50,885 nucleotides of DNA. It comes from Bacillota bacterium (GTDB lineage: Bacteria; Bacillota; Clostridia; Saccharofermentanales; Fastidiosipilaceae). This document shows positions 1 to 8,844 of this stretch, in pieces. Below the pieces are notes generated by a model that saw only the letters and a list, made by a program, of their open reading frames with translations, did no database searches and was not told the DNA's origin. How positions within the stretch are numbered: position 1 is the stretch's first letter; each line of letters opens with the position of its first letter. Where the stretch lies: contig JASGUW010000066.1 of assembly GCA_030055235.1 (NCBI GenBank), forward strand, positions 1-50,885. Reading direction: 5' to 3'. The translations under genes were made by a program, and so were the position numbers.

Positions 1-27
1 GACTAAATTCTACACCGGGCACACGCA

Positions 28-52
28 GAAACGGCCCTTCATGGGCCGTTTC
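28..52. terminator. Hairpin terminator, probably bidirectional
   Basis: A perfect 10-bp stem (28-37 with 43-52) around a 5-base loop. The T-rich tail is weak on both sides. It probably ends transcription of a gene left of the window. Confidence 0.6.
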
Positions 53-210
53 TCATCAATGTGCCTGTAATGCTGCTCTGCCAGTGCTTAGACGGCTGTA
101 TCACCCCACACATTCTCCCGATGAGCCTGTTTTGAAAACGCTTTTTCCCTGATTTCGACAGTCCTCCGGTCTCCATGCAACCATACGGCCTCCTGTGACG
201 TTCTTCGTAT

Positions 211-243
211 AAGCGCAAGAAAAGCGCAAGAAAAGCGCAACGA
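211..243 (+). repeat. Three tandem 11-bp repeats upstream of a ribosome site
   Basis: The unit aagcgcaagaa occurs at 211-221 and 222-232, and a two-base variant at 233-243. It runs directly into the AAAGGAGG ribosome site of the secreted protein at 258. Slippage here would change the 5' leader but not the protein. Confidence 0.7.
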
Positions 244-257
244 AAGGAGGCGTTCCC

Positions 258-2252
258 ATGTTCCTAACACGCCCACTAGCCGTAATCACGGCACTGACTC
301 TGCTGCTGGCTGGCTCATCTGCGGCTCTGACCCTTGGCACCGAGACCCTGGCTGACTTCCCGCTCGATGTCCCTCCGGAAGAACCGGAGCCAGACTATGC
401 CCCCGAACCCCTCGCCTCACGCGAGAACCAGGATGAGGCAGGAGAGGCCGCAATCGCCCTCAACGCCTGGCTGGAGGAAGGTGACAACACCGCCTTGTAT
501 GCCGGCTGCTATCTGACGGAGCGCAACACCCTGCGCATCCTGCTGACGGATGAGGCTGTACGAGCCGATCTCGTAGCAGTTCTCGCCAAATGGGAGGAGG
601 TCCTCGAATTCAACTTTGTTCCCTACAGCATGGAGGAGCTTGAGAACTGGTTTGAACTGCTGAGGGGAAAGCTGGAGACGGAAGAACCCGGTGCGCTCTA
701 TACCATGAGTATGGACCAGATACGAAACCGCATTCTGGTTTACGTTCATGCCGAACATGCCGAGCGGGTGGCAGCACTCGCAGAGGGACTGGATCTGGGG
801 CGCGAGTTGGAGGCGGACGAAGAGTCGCCCTTCATCATCATTCCAATGACTGAAGATGATCTGCCGACCTATAAGCCCGAGGGTCGTGTGCTGACCAGTG
901 ATGAGGCTGTGCTTGAGGTTGTACCCGGCCGTGACGGCCACCACATGGTCGTGCTCCGTGCGACGGGATCTGAGGACTTGAGCTATGGTGCGGCATTCTA
1001 TGTCAGCCGTCTGCCAGCCGGCGCCGATCCAGAGGACGAGGCGGCCTGGCTGCCGGTACCTACACGCATGCCGCATGTCGTGATTGACATCCTGTACTAC
1101 ACGGCAGCGGGAGAGACTCGACGCTATGACTTTGACAGCGGTTTATGGCTGCTCAAACCTGGTGAGCGCTACCGGCTGACGAAGGAAGTCAGACTGGGTG
1201 ACGGTCCTGAGCCATGTCTGGTTCATGCTGAACTGCCCGAACCCTGGCGTGACCCGGCGGAGGCGCGATGGAATCGGAGACTACTGCTGGGCTCTTTGGC
1301 ACATGAGCTCCATGTGGAGCCGGAAGAAACGCCCTTTTATTGGGAATCGGCGGAATGCGTGGAATGTGATCAGAGCCGTGCCCTGTCGGCTTATGAGCTT
1401 ATCTCTGAGAATGAAGCGGTTCTGGATGCCTTCCTGGAGGGAGAACGGCTCGTGCTCCTCTATGCAGATGAGACTGCCCGTGAGGATCTGGTCCCGCAGC
1501 TCGAAGACTGGGCGGACATCATTGACTGGCAACAGGCCTTCTACAAAGCTGAGGACCTGGTGGCACTTGCCGAGAAGGCCAGGGAGCGGATGCAGGAGGC
1601 CGGTCCCCGCGTCCTCTGGAGCGCCGATTATGATACCCGGAGCAACCGAGTCCTGGTCTATGTCCATGCTGACCATCTGGAGGAGGCCGTGGCAGCCTTC
1701 CAGGAGATTGAGCCGGACTTCGCCGTGCCTGAAGACGCGCCGCCGCCCATGGTGCTTGTGCCCTTGAAACGTTCGGATCTGTTCTGGCGGGATGCACCGG
1801 AGGGGGATGATGGTGCCGAGAGCGGCGTGACGCTGGAATATGTCGAAGAGACGGAGGAGGGTCTGACGCTGCGGCTGCGAAATGGCAGTGAAGAAGAGAT
1901 CATGTTTGGTGCAGACTTCCGTGTCGAGCGGCGTGTGCAGGCAGCGGGAGATGAGCGCTGGGAGGTCGTGCCGAATACCAGCGCTACCTATGCTTGGAAT
2001 GATTTGCTCTACATGCTGGAGCCGGGCGGAGAGAGGGAGTTCCTGGTCAGGCCGGGTGACTGGCTGCTTGACCCGGGACAGGTCTATCGTGTGAGCTATA
2101 CGATCATGCTGGCTGATGAGGACGATGAAGAAGCTGAGTCCGTAGAAGCATATGAAGATGATGACGATGAAGAGGATGGAGCCGACGAAGAGGACAGGAA
2201 TCTGGTGCTACACATTGAACTTCCACAGCTGACCCCGGAGAACTGGGACTGA
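258..2252 (+). CDS. Secreted two-module protein with bacterial Ig-like domains
   Basis: The 664-residue product starts with a signal peptide (residues 1 to about 24, hydrophobic core ITALTLLLAG). The start is fixed by AAAGGAGG seven bases upstream. The mature protein is two copies of one module. Each has an alpha/beta half with the pattern 'xxNRxLVYVHAxH' (residues about 155-168 and 455-470) and then an Ig-like half with 'YGAxFxVxR ... LLxPGxxYR' (about 220-325 and 530-630). The second halves resemble the bacterial Ig-like domain that binds no known catalytic group (Big_14-like). The C terminus is strongly acidic (Asp/Glu run near 620-650). No LPXTG, S-layer or membrane anchor is visible, so it is probably released or held electrostatically. 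The function is unknown. Confidence 0.85.
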   Translation: MFLTRPLAVITALTLLLAGSSAALTLGTETLADFPLDVPPEEPEPDYAPEPLASRENQDEAGEAAIALNAWLEEGDNTALYAGCYLTERNTLRILLTDEAVRADLVAVLAKWEEVLEFNFVPYSMEELENWFELLRGKLETEEPGALYTMSMDQIRNRILVYVHAEHAERVAALAEGLDLGRELEADEESPFIIIPMTEDDLPTYKPEGRVLTSDEAVLEVVPGRDGHHMVVLRATGSEDLSYGAAFYVSRLPAGADPEDEAAWLPVPTRMPHVVIDILYYTAAGETRRYDFDSGLWLLKPGERYRLTKEVRLGDGPEPCLVHAELPEPWRDPAEARWNRRLLLGSLAHELHVEPEETPFYWESAECVECDQSRALSAYELISENEAVLDAFLEGERLVLLYADETAREDLVPQLEDWADIIDWQQAFYKAEDLVALAEKARERMQEAGPRVLWSADYDTRSNRVLVYVHADHLEEAVAAFQEIEPDFAVPEDAPPPMVLVPLKRSDLFWRDAPEGDDGAESGVTLEYVEETEEGLTLRLRNGSEEEIMFGADFRVERRVQAAGDERWEVVPNTSATYAWNDLLYMLEPGGEREFLVRPGDWLLDPGQVYRVSYTIMLADEDDEEAESVEAYEDDDDEEDGADEEDRNLVLHIELPQLTPENWD

Positions 2253-2369
2253 CAGGCAGCTTCTGGAGTGCTTGAAGGAACTACCGGGTTCCGGGCATGA
2301 GGGCTTGTAGCCGGATGCATGACTTATAAAGGCGGGGGCTGGTGAACCAGCTCCCGTTGTCGTGGTAGA

Positions 2370-2612
2370 TCAAAAGTTTGCTTCTCGCGCGCCGCCGCTG
2401 CCGGTCAGATTTTGATTGTTGATGAAAATGTTCGCTTGGTCGCGAAGGAAGAGAACGGCGCAGGCGATGTCCTCCGGGTAGCTGACGTGCTTCGCAGTGC
2501 GCTACAGGCGGTCGGCCAGTCTGTGCTGCGGCATTTTGCATGGTCGTCGGCTTGCCAGTCGGTGGTATCGATCTAGGCGGACGAAATGGCGTTGATGCGG
2601 CAGCGACCGGCA
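2370..2612 (-). pseudogene. Remnant of a short-chain dehydrogenase (SDR) C terminus
   Basis: Reading the minus strand gives pieces of an SDR C terminus in shifting frames: RINAIS, an in-frame TAG, then IDTTDWQADDHA, then after frameshifts VSYPEDIACAVLFL and NNQNLTGSGG before a TGA at 2372-2370. The order and spacing match the family pattern (RVNAISPG, then PEDIA.AVLFL, then GQNL.VDGG). The N-terminal Rossmann half is absent; the ArsC-like gene begins immediately to the right. This is clearly a decayed gene and not a functional ORF. Confidence 0.75.
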
Positions 2613-2651
2613 CCGCCGGTGCAATCAGGATGCGGCCGCTGAAGCCGTCAC

Positions 2652-3002
2652 TCAGAGAAGCAGCGCTTCCCACTCCTTCTCACGAAAACCAAAGAGCACG
2701 CCGGTATCCGTAATCAGGATGGGGCGGCGGACAAGCATGCCTTGGCCGTCAAGGAGTTCGAAGAGTTCATCATCGCTGAGCTCAGATTGACGGCGGGCGA
2801 GGCCGAGTTCACGATAGAGCTGGCCGCTCGAGTTGAAGAGGCGGCGCCGCTCTACTCCCGAGCGCTGCCACCAGTCGACGAGCTCCGCGGCCGAAGGCGG
2901 ATTGGCACGGATGTCACGGATCTCGGGCTCAAAGCCGCGCTCACGAAGCCAGTTCAGAGCACGTTTGCAGGTACTGCAGCTTGGCAGGCAGATAAAGAGC
3001 AT
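2652..3002 (-). CDS. ArsC/Spx-family thioredoxin-fold protein
   Basis: The 116-residue product has the size and fold signature of the ArsC/Spx/YffB family. A redox motif CSTC sits at residues 9-12 directly after the first beta strand (MLFICLPS), followed by KRALNWL. The C-terminal half has RRPILIT, the family's conserved arginine-proline turn. Members are either glutaredoxin-dependent reductases or Spx-like RNA polymerase regulators. The CxxC pair, rather than a single arsenate-type Cys, and the lack of any ars genes nearby favour a redox or regulatory role over arsenate reduction. It reads in the same direction as the membrane protein gene at 3027, with a 24-base gap, so the two may be cotranscribed. 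Confidence 0.85.
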   Translation of the reverse strand: MLFICLPSCSTCKRALNWLRERGFEPEIRDIRANPPSAAELVDWWQRSGVERRRLFNSSGQLYRELGLARRQSELSDDELFELLDGQGMLVRRPILITDTGVLFGFREKEWEALLL

Positions 3003-3026
3003 GGGGTATTCCTCCTTCTTGGCAAC

Positions 3027-3587
3027 TTAATCCAGTTGCAGGCTGTCAAGGGATTTGGCGTTGGCACTGATGATGGCGTCAGCGGCCGCGAATTCCGTGC
3101 GGCTTGCGATGAGCTGCAGCCACTGCAGAGCCCCGCTGCGGATCAGGATGGTGTGGCAGGGGGTGAGGCGGCGGATGCCGTGGACGGCGGGCCAGCGCAG
3201 GAAGACCTCCTGGCGGGGGCGGGCAAAAAGCCCCGGGCCAGCGACAGCGGGGCGGGAAGCAAAGGGGCGCGCGAGCTTGGCGTAAAAACTGGCTATATTT
3301 GTTTTACGCAGTTCCAGCTGGCTGCGGCAAAAAACACCGCGCTCATCGACGCGACAATGGATCTGGTAGCCGGTGCCGTAGCCGAGATGGATGCCAAGCT
3401 GCAGCAGACAAACGAGCAGGAGTCCGAGGCCGAGGAAGAGGAGGAAGGGCCAGAGGCGCAGCAGGGCCAGGGCAAGGATGAGGCCGATGACAGCGAGCGG
3501 AAGCACCAGCAGGATCAGGCTGTAGAGCAGGAGAAGGGGATCACGCCAGAAGCGAACTTCCATCTGCCATTCCAGTTTCTGAGGCAT
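3027..3587 (-). CDS. Hypothetical two-helix membrane protein
   Basis: This protein is not recognised. The 186-residue form begins at ATG 3587, preceded by GAGGTGG at good spacing; an upstream ATG at 3686 in the same frame lacks a ribosome site. Residues about 15-65 form two adjacent transmembrane segments rich in Leu (LLLLYSLILLVLPLAVIGLILAL and LWPFLLFLGLGLLLVCLL are the cores). The remaining 120 residues form a soluble domain rich in Arg and Ala. The layout (paired helices, then a cytoplasmic beta-rich domain) resembles YcxB/PH-like membrane proteins, but no diagnostic motif was seen. It lies upstream of the ArsC-like gene on the same strand. Confidence 0.65.
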   Translation of the reverse strand: MPQKLEWQMEVRFWRDPLLLLYSLILLVLPLAVIGLILALALLRLWPFLLFLGLGLLLVCLLQLGIHLGYGTGYQIHCRVDERGVFCRSQLELRKTNIASFYAKLARPFASRPAVAGPGLFARPRQEVFLRWPAVHGIRRLTPCHTILIRSGALQWLQLIASRTEFAAADAIISANAKSLDSLQLD

Positions 3588-3750
3588 ATCAGGGCCACCT
3601 CGTTTCCATTGATTTACTGCCAGAGCGTGCAGCGCTTGTTGTTCTTTGGATTGCATCAGGATAGCAGACCGCAGGCTTCCATACACGATCTGTTTGTTTT
3701 CGTTGTTTTACAGCTGAAGGGGAGGAGGCGCGTGCACTTTGCCAGGCGCC

Positions 3751-3775
3751 TGTGTAAGATCTCAAGCTTTCGCAG
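3751..3775 (+). repeat. Half copy of the interspersed palindromic repeat; otherwise empty 3588-4029
   Basis: This matches the right arm of the repeat family described at 36827-37286 (pattern TGTGxAA...TCAAGCTTTCGCA). No left arm is present. It is the only structure seen in the 440-base gap between the membrane protein and the aldo/keto reductase. The long plus-strand open frame crossing 2742-3980 is treated as antisense to the two minus-strand genes. Confidence 0.5.
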
Positions 3776-4029
3776 GGCGACTAATCAAGGTAGTAGTGCG
3801 TCGGGCTGGCTCAGACAGGTGCCTCATCTGCAGGGAAACGTGAATCGATCACCAGTTGTCACTGTTTCCGGGAATAGTCTGGATACCGGGTACCAATCGA
3901 TTGATCTATCACAGCTTACTAACATTGAAGACGCGCATTCGTTTCATTCAAAGGACACCGGACTGCGGGGAAAAGGGTAGGATAGGAGAAGACAGCGGCC
4001 AGCATCAGGCCAATGAGGGAGGCGAGCAT

Positions 4030-5001
4030 ATGAAACAAAGATTATTGCCCGGCACGGATCTTGAAGTGCCGGTTCTGAGTTTGGGAACGATGACCTTTGG
4101 CGGTCAGACGGACGAGGTGGAGGCCCGCAGCATCATGGCGGCGGCGCTGGAGCGTGGTGTAACGCTCTTTGATACCGCGAATGTCTATACGGGCGGTGAG
4201 AGTGAGGCGATTGTCGGGCGCTTTCTCAAGGGGCGGCGCGATCAGGTGATTCTAGCGACGAAGGTCGGCAATCCCGTGGCCGGCAGCCCGGGCGGTGGGG
4301 GGCTTGGTGCCCTGCATATGCGCTGGTCGGCAGAGGCGTCGCTCAAAAGACTTGGCACGGATGTCATTGATCTTTTTTATCTGCACCTGCCGGATCACAA
4401 GACACCGATCGATGAGACCCTGGTGACCATGGATGCGCTCGTGCGGGATGGACTGGTGCGCTACTGGGGTGTGTCGAACTATGCCGCCTGGCAGGTGGCC
4501 GCCATCGTGGAGCGCTGTCGGGCGCGGGGTTTGGCTGCTCCGGTGATTTCTCAGAACGTTTACAACCTGCTGACACGTGGGATTGAGGCGGAACTTGTGC
4601 CCTGTTTGAAGGCCTACGACATTGGACTGACCGTCTACAATCCGCTGGTAGCGGGGCTGTTGACAGGGAAGCACAGGAATGAGGAGCCGGAGGACGGGAC
4701 ACGCTTTACCCATACGACGTTCTACTACGATCGCTACTGGAACCGGCGAAACCTTGAGGCCGTGAAAGGACTGCAGGAAGTGGCTGAGATGGCCGGTCTG
4801 TCGCTGCTGGAGCTCGCACTCAGCTGGGTGATGGGGCAGCCCGGGGTGCTGACGACCCTGGTAGGTGCCAGCCGTCTGGCCCAGATCGAAGAGAACCTGA
4901 CAGTAGCGGAGCGGGTCAGACCACTTTCAGAGATCACGCTGGCTGCCTGTGATGAGATCTGGGCGGAGCTTGCAGGGAAGCCGTTTTCCTATATTCGCTG
5001 A
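4030..5001 (+). CDS. Aldo/keto reductase
   Basis: A 323-residue NADPH-dependent aldo/keto reductase with a cytosolic TIM barrel. The start at 4030 follows GGGAGGCGAGC; the frame is open further upstream but without family sequence. The catalytic tetrad is in place: Asp48 and Tyr53 (FDTANVYTGGESE), Lys78 (ILATKVG) and His119 (FYLHLPD). GVSNY near residue 154 is the usual strand-6 signature, and the nucleotide-binding end has LVGASRLAQIEENL. This arrangement fits the AKR subgroup of YhdN/Tas-like enzymes acting on sugars or small aldehydes. It is first in an operon with the NAD-binding protein (62-base gap) and the DHDPS-family aldolase. The substrate is not evident. Confidence 0.92.
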   Translation: MKQRLLPGTDLEVPVLSLGTMTFGGQTDEVEARSIMAAALERGVTLFDTANVYTGGESEAIVGRFLKGRRDQVILATKVGNPVAGSPGGGGLGALHMRWSAEASLKRLGTDVIDLFYLHLPDHKTPIDETLVTMDALVRDGLVRYWGVSNYAAWQVAAIVERCRARGLAAPVISQNVYNLLTRGIEAELVPCLKAYDIGLTVYNPLVAGLLTGKHRNEEPEDGTRFTHTTFYYDRYWNRRNLEAVKGLQEVAEMAGLSLLELALSWVMGQPGVLTTLVGASRLAQIEENLTVAERVRPLSEITLAACDEIWAELAGKPFSYIR

Positions 5002-5063
5002 GATTGGCTGAAATGCCTGCTTCTGCGGCGGGAAGGCCGCCATGAAGAATCGAGGATCCTGAG

Positions 5064-6080
5064 ATGACACCTGCCGAATTAGAACGTATCCTGACACAGC
5101 CGACAGAAACTCTGGTCGCCGACCTGGCCCGGTTGCCGGGTGATATTGCCGTGCTTGGAGCCGGCGGGAAGATGGGGCCGACGCTCGCTCGCCTGGCAGC
5201 GCGTGCCTGCCGCGCAGGCGGTATTGACAAGCGCGTCTATGCTGTTTCTCGATTTGGAGACAGGGCGGGGGTGGAGGAACTTGAAGCCGCGGGCGTCACA
5301 GTGCTGCGCGCTGACCTGCTGAAGGCGGAGGAGCGGGCGGCGCTGCCGGACTTCTCAAACATTCTCTACCTGGCGGGTAGGAAGTTTGGCACCGGTGCGG
5401 ATGCAGCTTTGACCTGGACTATGAATGCCACCTTGCCGGCGCTGGTGCTTGAGCGCTGGCCCAGTGCACGCTATGTGGTCTTCTCCTCTGGCAATCTCTA
5501 CCCGGCTGTTGACCCCGCTGAGGGTGGCTGCAGGGAGGAACATCCGCTTGGGCCCGTGGGTGAGTATGCGATGTCGGTGCTGGCACGGGAACGGGTTTTT
5601 GAGCATGCCGCCACGACGCAGGGGACCAAGGTCCTGCTCTATCGCCTGAACTATGCCGTGGCGCTAGAGTACGGGGTGCTCTGCGATCTGGGAACCCAGG
5701 TGCTGGCGGGGACGCCGATTGATCTGGGGATGCCGCTCTTCAACTGCATCTGGCAGGGAGATGCCAATCGCTATGCGCTACAGAGTCTGCTACTTGCGAG
5801 TGCACCCCGGCCCGCGGTGCTCAATGTCACTGGCCCCGAGACGCTTTCGGTATGGCAGACCGCGCTGTGGCTGGGTGAGGAGTTCGAACGTGAGGTGCTT
5901 TTTGCTTCTGAACCGGGGCCACGAGCGTTGCTCTCCGATGCCGGCCGCTGTTTCCGTCACTTTGGCTATCCTACAGTGACGGTGGAGCAGATGCTTGAAT
6001 GGCAGGCCGCATGGCTGCTTGAAGGTCAGCCGTTGCTTGGGAAGCCTACGCATTTTCAGGAAACAGGAGGACAGTTCTGA
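5064..6080 (+). CDS. NAD-dependent epimerase/dehydratase family protein
   Basis: A 338-residue Rossmann-fold protein. The dinucleotide loop is GAGGKMG at residues 32-38, followed by a strand ending in the acidic or arginine NADP contact region (AVSRFGDRAG). FSSGNLYP near residue 142 corresponds to the catalytic Ser/Thr strand of extended SDRs. The usual YxxxK pair is not intact: GEYAMSVLARE has the Tyr but no Lys four residues later. It may therefore bind nucleotide and act as a reductase or non-catalytic partner. Its stop overlaps the start of the aldolase gene by one base (TGATG), so they are probably translationally coupled. Joint action on a sugar-acid substrate is inferred from the operon only. 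Confidence 0.85.
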   Translation: MTPAELERILTQPTETLVADLARLPGDIAVLGAGGKMGPTLARLAARACRAGGIDKRVYAVSRFGDRAGVEELEAAGVTVLRADLLKAEERAALPDFSNILYLAGRKFGTGADAALTWTMNATLPALVLERWPSARYVVFSSGNLYPAVDPAEGGCREEHPLGPVGEYAMSVLARERVFEHAATTQGTKVLLYRLNYAVALEYGVLCDLGTQVLAGTPIDLGMPLFNCIWQGDANRYALQSLLLASAPRPAVLNVTGPETLSVWQTALWLGEEFEREVLFASEPGPRALLSDAGRCFRHFGYPTVTVEQMLEWQAAWLLEGQPLLGKPTHFQETGGQF

Positions 6081-7216
6081 TGGTATTGGATCTGAACCGC
6101 CGTAAGCGTACCCGCGCCCGCCTGCTTGCGGGTGCTGTCATCCCGGCTTTGCCGCTGGCACTGGCGGCTGATGGCAGTTTTGATGAGGCGGCGCAGCGGC
6201 GCCTGGTGCGCTACTACCTCTGGGCCGGAGCGGGTGGGCTGGCGGCAGCCGTCCACACGACGCAGTTTGTAATCCGGGATCCACACTATGGGCTCTTTGA
6301 GCCTGTGCTGCGGGTGGTGGCGGACGAGGCCGGGCGCTGGGCTGCAGCCCATGGAGCGGAACGCCCTCTCCTGATCGCGGGTGCGGTCGGGGAGACGGAG
6401 CAGGCGGTGGCGGAGGCGCGGCTGGCGCGTGAATTGGGTTACGACGCGGTGTTGCTGAGTCCCGGTGGGGTGACGGGTGGGGTGACCGATGACCTCATCG
6501 CCCGCAGCGAAGCCGTGGCGGCGGAGCTGCCACTGGTCGGCTTCTATCTGCAGGAGGCGGTCGGGGGCCGCTATCTGGATGAGGAGTACTGGCGGCGTCT
6601 TTGTTGTTTGCCGGATCTTGTCGCCATCAAGGTCGCCTGCTTTGACCGCTACCGTACGCTTGATGTGCTGGCGGCGGTGGTCGCTGCGGGAGCGGCGGAG
6701 CGTGTCGCGCTCTATACCGGGAATGACGATCAGATCCTGCTTGACCTTGTTGCGCGCTATGAGCTGCCGGGGCCAGGTGGGGCGCTGTGTCAGCTGCGTT
6801 TTGTCGGCGGTCTGCTCGGCCAGTGGGCCTGCTGGACGACGCGGGCAGTGGAGCAGCTGGAGCGGGCCCGTGACTGGCATCGGGCGCTTGACTCCGGCCT
6901 GCCGCTTGATGTGGCCGCAGTGGAGCGCTACTTCGTCGAGGCTGCTGCGGTGACGCGTGCGAACGCCGCCGTGTTTGATGTCGTGTATCGCTTCGCTGGC
7001 TGTATCGCCGGCATCAACCATGTGCTCTGGCGCCAGGGCCTCATCGCTTCGGATCGTTGCCTGGAAGCGCACGAAGTGCTGTCGCCCGGTCAGGCCGAGC
7101 GCATCGCCGCTGTGGTGGCCGCGCACCCGGAACTGACGGATGATGCCGAGGTTACTGCGTTTTTGGCGGCTGATAGTAAAGCAGGTGAGGCAGCTGGAGG
7201 GGGCGAAGGGATCTGA
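6080..7216 (+). CDS. Dihydrodipicolinate synthase (DHDPS) family protein
   Basis: A 378-residue class I aldolase/lyase of the DapA/NanA superfamily. The start codon overlaps the previous stop. The Schiff-base lysine is Lys184 in DLVAIKVACFD; the preceding FYLQEA at 155-160 supplies the region where the family's catalytic Tyr lies. YTGNDDQ near 214 matches the strand-7 loop. Unlike true DapA it lacks the GTTGE substrate loop (here AAAVHTTQF at 55-63), so lysine biosynthesis is unlikely. It is longer than the usual 290-300 residues. The operon with an aldo/keto reductase and an NAD-binding protein suggests catabolism of a sugar acid or similar keto acid. The long antisense frame over this gene looks like a GC-driven shadow. 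Confidence 0.85.
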   Translation: MVLDLNRRKRTRARLLAGAVIPALPLALAADGSFDEAAQRRLVRYYLWAGAGGLAAAVHTTQFVIRDPHYGLFEPVLRVVADEAGRWAAAHGAERPLLIAGAVGETEQAVAEARLARELGYDAVLLSPGGVTGGVTDDLIARSEAVAAELPLVGFYLQEAVGGRYLDEEYWRRLCCLPDLVAIKVACFDRYRTLDVLAAVVAAGAAERVALYTGNDDQILLDLVARYELPGPGGALCQLRFVGGLLGQWACWTTRAVEQLERARDWHRALDSGLPLDVAAVERYFVEAAAVTRANAAVFDVVYRFAGCIAGINHVLWRQGLIASDRCLEAHEVLSPGQAERIAAVVAAHPELTDDAEVTAFLAADSKAGEAAGGGEGI

Positions 7217-7553
7217 GGGCGACTGCAGCAAGTTGGAGGCTGGAGAATCGGGGAGCGACGAGGCGGTTGCCTGAGACGGGTGTGATTCAAGAAGGAAAAT
7301 ATGATGGAGGGTGCTGAAACTGCTGAACAAGAATAGAACAGGTATGGTTCGATTTTTAAGGAATCAAGGCGTTTTTGAACCTCTATCATGAGAGAAACGG
7401 ATCTTCAGATGAGCTGCAGACACCAGAACCTCCTGGCACTTGGTAATTTCATCTTCAAAAAACGTCAATGTCTTTTCACTCAGACTGGGAGAGAATCAAT
7501 AAGCGGATTGAAGTCCATCCTCCATCGAGCTATATCGTTCACCATTTAGGCGG
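7217..7553. other. Intergenic stretch between convergent operons
   Basis: The 337 bases separate two convergent operons. No clear terminator hairpin, RNA gene or credible ORF was recognised. It is less GC-rich than the flanking genes. Confidence 0.4.
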
Positions 7554-8843
7554 TCAGTCAGACTGCTCCTCCTCTGATGGCTCTTTCTCCGCCTCATTTG
7601 CCACCTTTTTCGCCTCTGCCCATTCCAGCTGCCGCTGGATGTCCCGCCTGACCTGCCGTACCCGCCAGCGCCTCCGGAACTCCTCATGCGTCAGTCCGGG
7701 GTTTGCCCGCAGCCATTCACCAAAGAGGCGATAGGCGGTCGCACAAACCGGGACCGAGAGCATGATACCCACGATTCCAAAGAGGCCGCCGCCAAAGAGC
7801 ACGGCCAGCAGCACCCAGAAGCCCGGCAGCCCGATGCGTGGTCCCACAACACGGGGATAGACCACATCTCCCATGATCTGCTGCAGGATGACGATAAAGA
7901 CCAGATAAACCAGCGACTGCAGGGGATTGACGGTCGCAATCATGAACATACCCAGTCCGCCGCCGATATAGGTGCCAAAGAGGGGGATCAGCGAACTGAC
8001 CCCAAGGACTGTGCCGCTCATGCCGGCATAGGGAATGCGGAGCAGTAGCATCCCGATCGTGGTGACGATGCCGAGCACAGCTGCAGTCAGAAGCTGGCTG
8101 ATGGTGTAGGCCGAAAAGACCTGGTCGGCGATGTCGATCGCCCGCCGCCAGAAGGCCCGTCCACCTGCCGGCAGCAGCAGGGCGCCGAGGCGCCCAAACT
8201 TTCGTGCCAGGTCTTCCTTCGTGGCCACGATGTAGAGTGCCAGCATGATGCCAAGGAAGGTCTCGACGAGCACACGGAAGGTGCCGGCAACGATCATGCC
8301 GGCGGCGCCGAGTACGTTGCTGGTTCCCTCAATGATGCGGTTGACCAGCGAGCGTACAATGCCACCCCAGTCGACATCGATCTGCCCGATCCAGCTCTCG
8401 AGCCAGGGCAGCGCATGCAGGCGCTCCTCGAACCAGAGCTGCAGCGACTCGGCGACCTCCGGCGCCCTGGCAGCGATCAGGTTGATGCCGGCTACGATGT
8501 TCGGAATGATGAGCTGCACAATAAGCACCGCACAGCCAAGCGAAAGCAGCAGGCTCAGGGCGATGGCCAGCGCGCGGCGCAGGGTAAGGGAACGCTTGCT
8601 CTCGGCCCGGGGCAGCAGATGGCGCTCGAAGAAGCGAACCGGCAGATTAAAGACATAGGCGAGAATGATGCCAATGGCGAGCGGACGCAGGATCCGCAGC
8701 AGGCCGCCGAGCCAGGCGGCGATCTCCCCGGCAAAGCGGACGACCAGGGCGGCTGCCAGCAGCCCGAGACCAGTCAGGATCAGGCGGCGCAGGCGCGGCC
8801 AGTCACTCGGGGGGCTGGGCTTGGGCTTGGCAGAAAAAGACAT
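7554..8843 (-). CDS. AI-2E family transporter (TqsA/YdiK-like permease)
   Basis: A 429-residue polytopic membrane protein with seven to eight predicted helices. Family hallmarks are visible: a paired N-terminal hairpin (LILTGLGLLAAALVVRF, then PLAIGIILAYVFNLPV), a large central soluble segment, GTFRVLVETFLGIMLALYIVATKED, and the C-terminal GLPGFWVLLAVLFGGGLFGIVG block with the nearby conserved PVCA. The family includes autoinducer-2 exporters and Na+/H+ antiporters, so the substrate cannot be assigned. The start at 8843 lies one base past the stop of the URO-D-like gene (TGAGATG), suggesting coupling. The C-terminal tail is highly charged (EEEQSD). Confidence 0.88.
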   Translation of the reverse strand: MSFSAKPKPSPPSDWPRLRRLILTGLGLLAAALVVRFAGEIAAWLGGLLRILRPLAIGIILAYVFNLPVRFFERHLLPRAESKRSLTLRRALAIALSLLLSLGCAVLIVQLIIPNIVAGINLIAARAPEVAESLQLWFEERLHALPWLESWIGQIDVDWGGIVRSLVNRIIEGTSNVLGAAGMIVAGTFRVLVETFLGIMLALYIVATKEDLARKFGRLGALLLPAGGRAFWRRAIDIADQVFSAYTISQLLTAAVLGIVTTIGMLLLRIPYAGMSGTVLGVSSLIPLFGTYIGGGLGMFMIATVNPLQSLVYLVFIVILQQIMGDVVYPRVVGPRIGLPGFWVLLAVLFGGGLFGIVGIMLSVPVCATAYRLFGEWLRANPGLTHEEFRRRWRVRQVRRDIQRQLEWAEAKKVANEAEKEPSEEEQSD

Positions 8844-8844
8844 C

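Noticed and set aside
2742..3980. Long plus-strand open frame of 412 codons
   Set aside because: It is antisense to the ArsC-like and membrane-protein genes, has no family sequence, and its composition is that of a GC-driven shadow frame.
6056..7330. Minus-strand open frame of 424 codons opposite the DHDPS-family gene
   Set aside because: No ribosome site or family sequence; the plus-strand frame has a clear aldolase signature.
7349..7380. tRNA-like TTCGA sequence
   Set aside because: No acceptor or anticodon stems can be formed around it.
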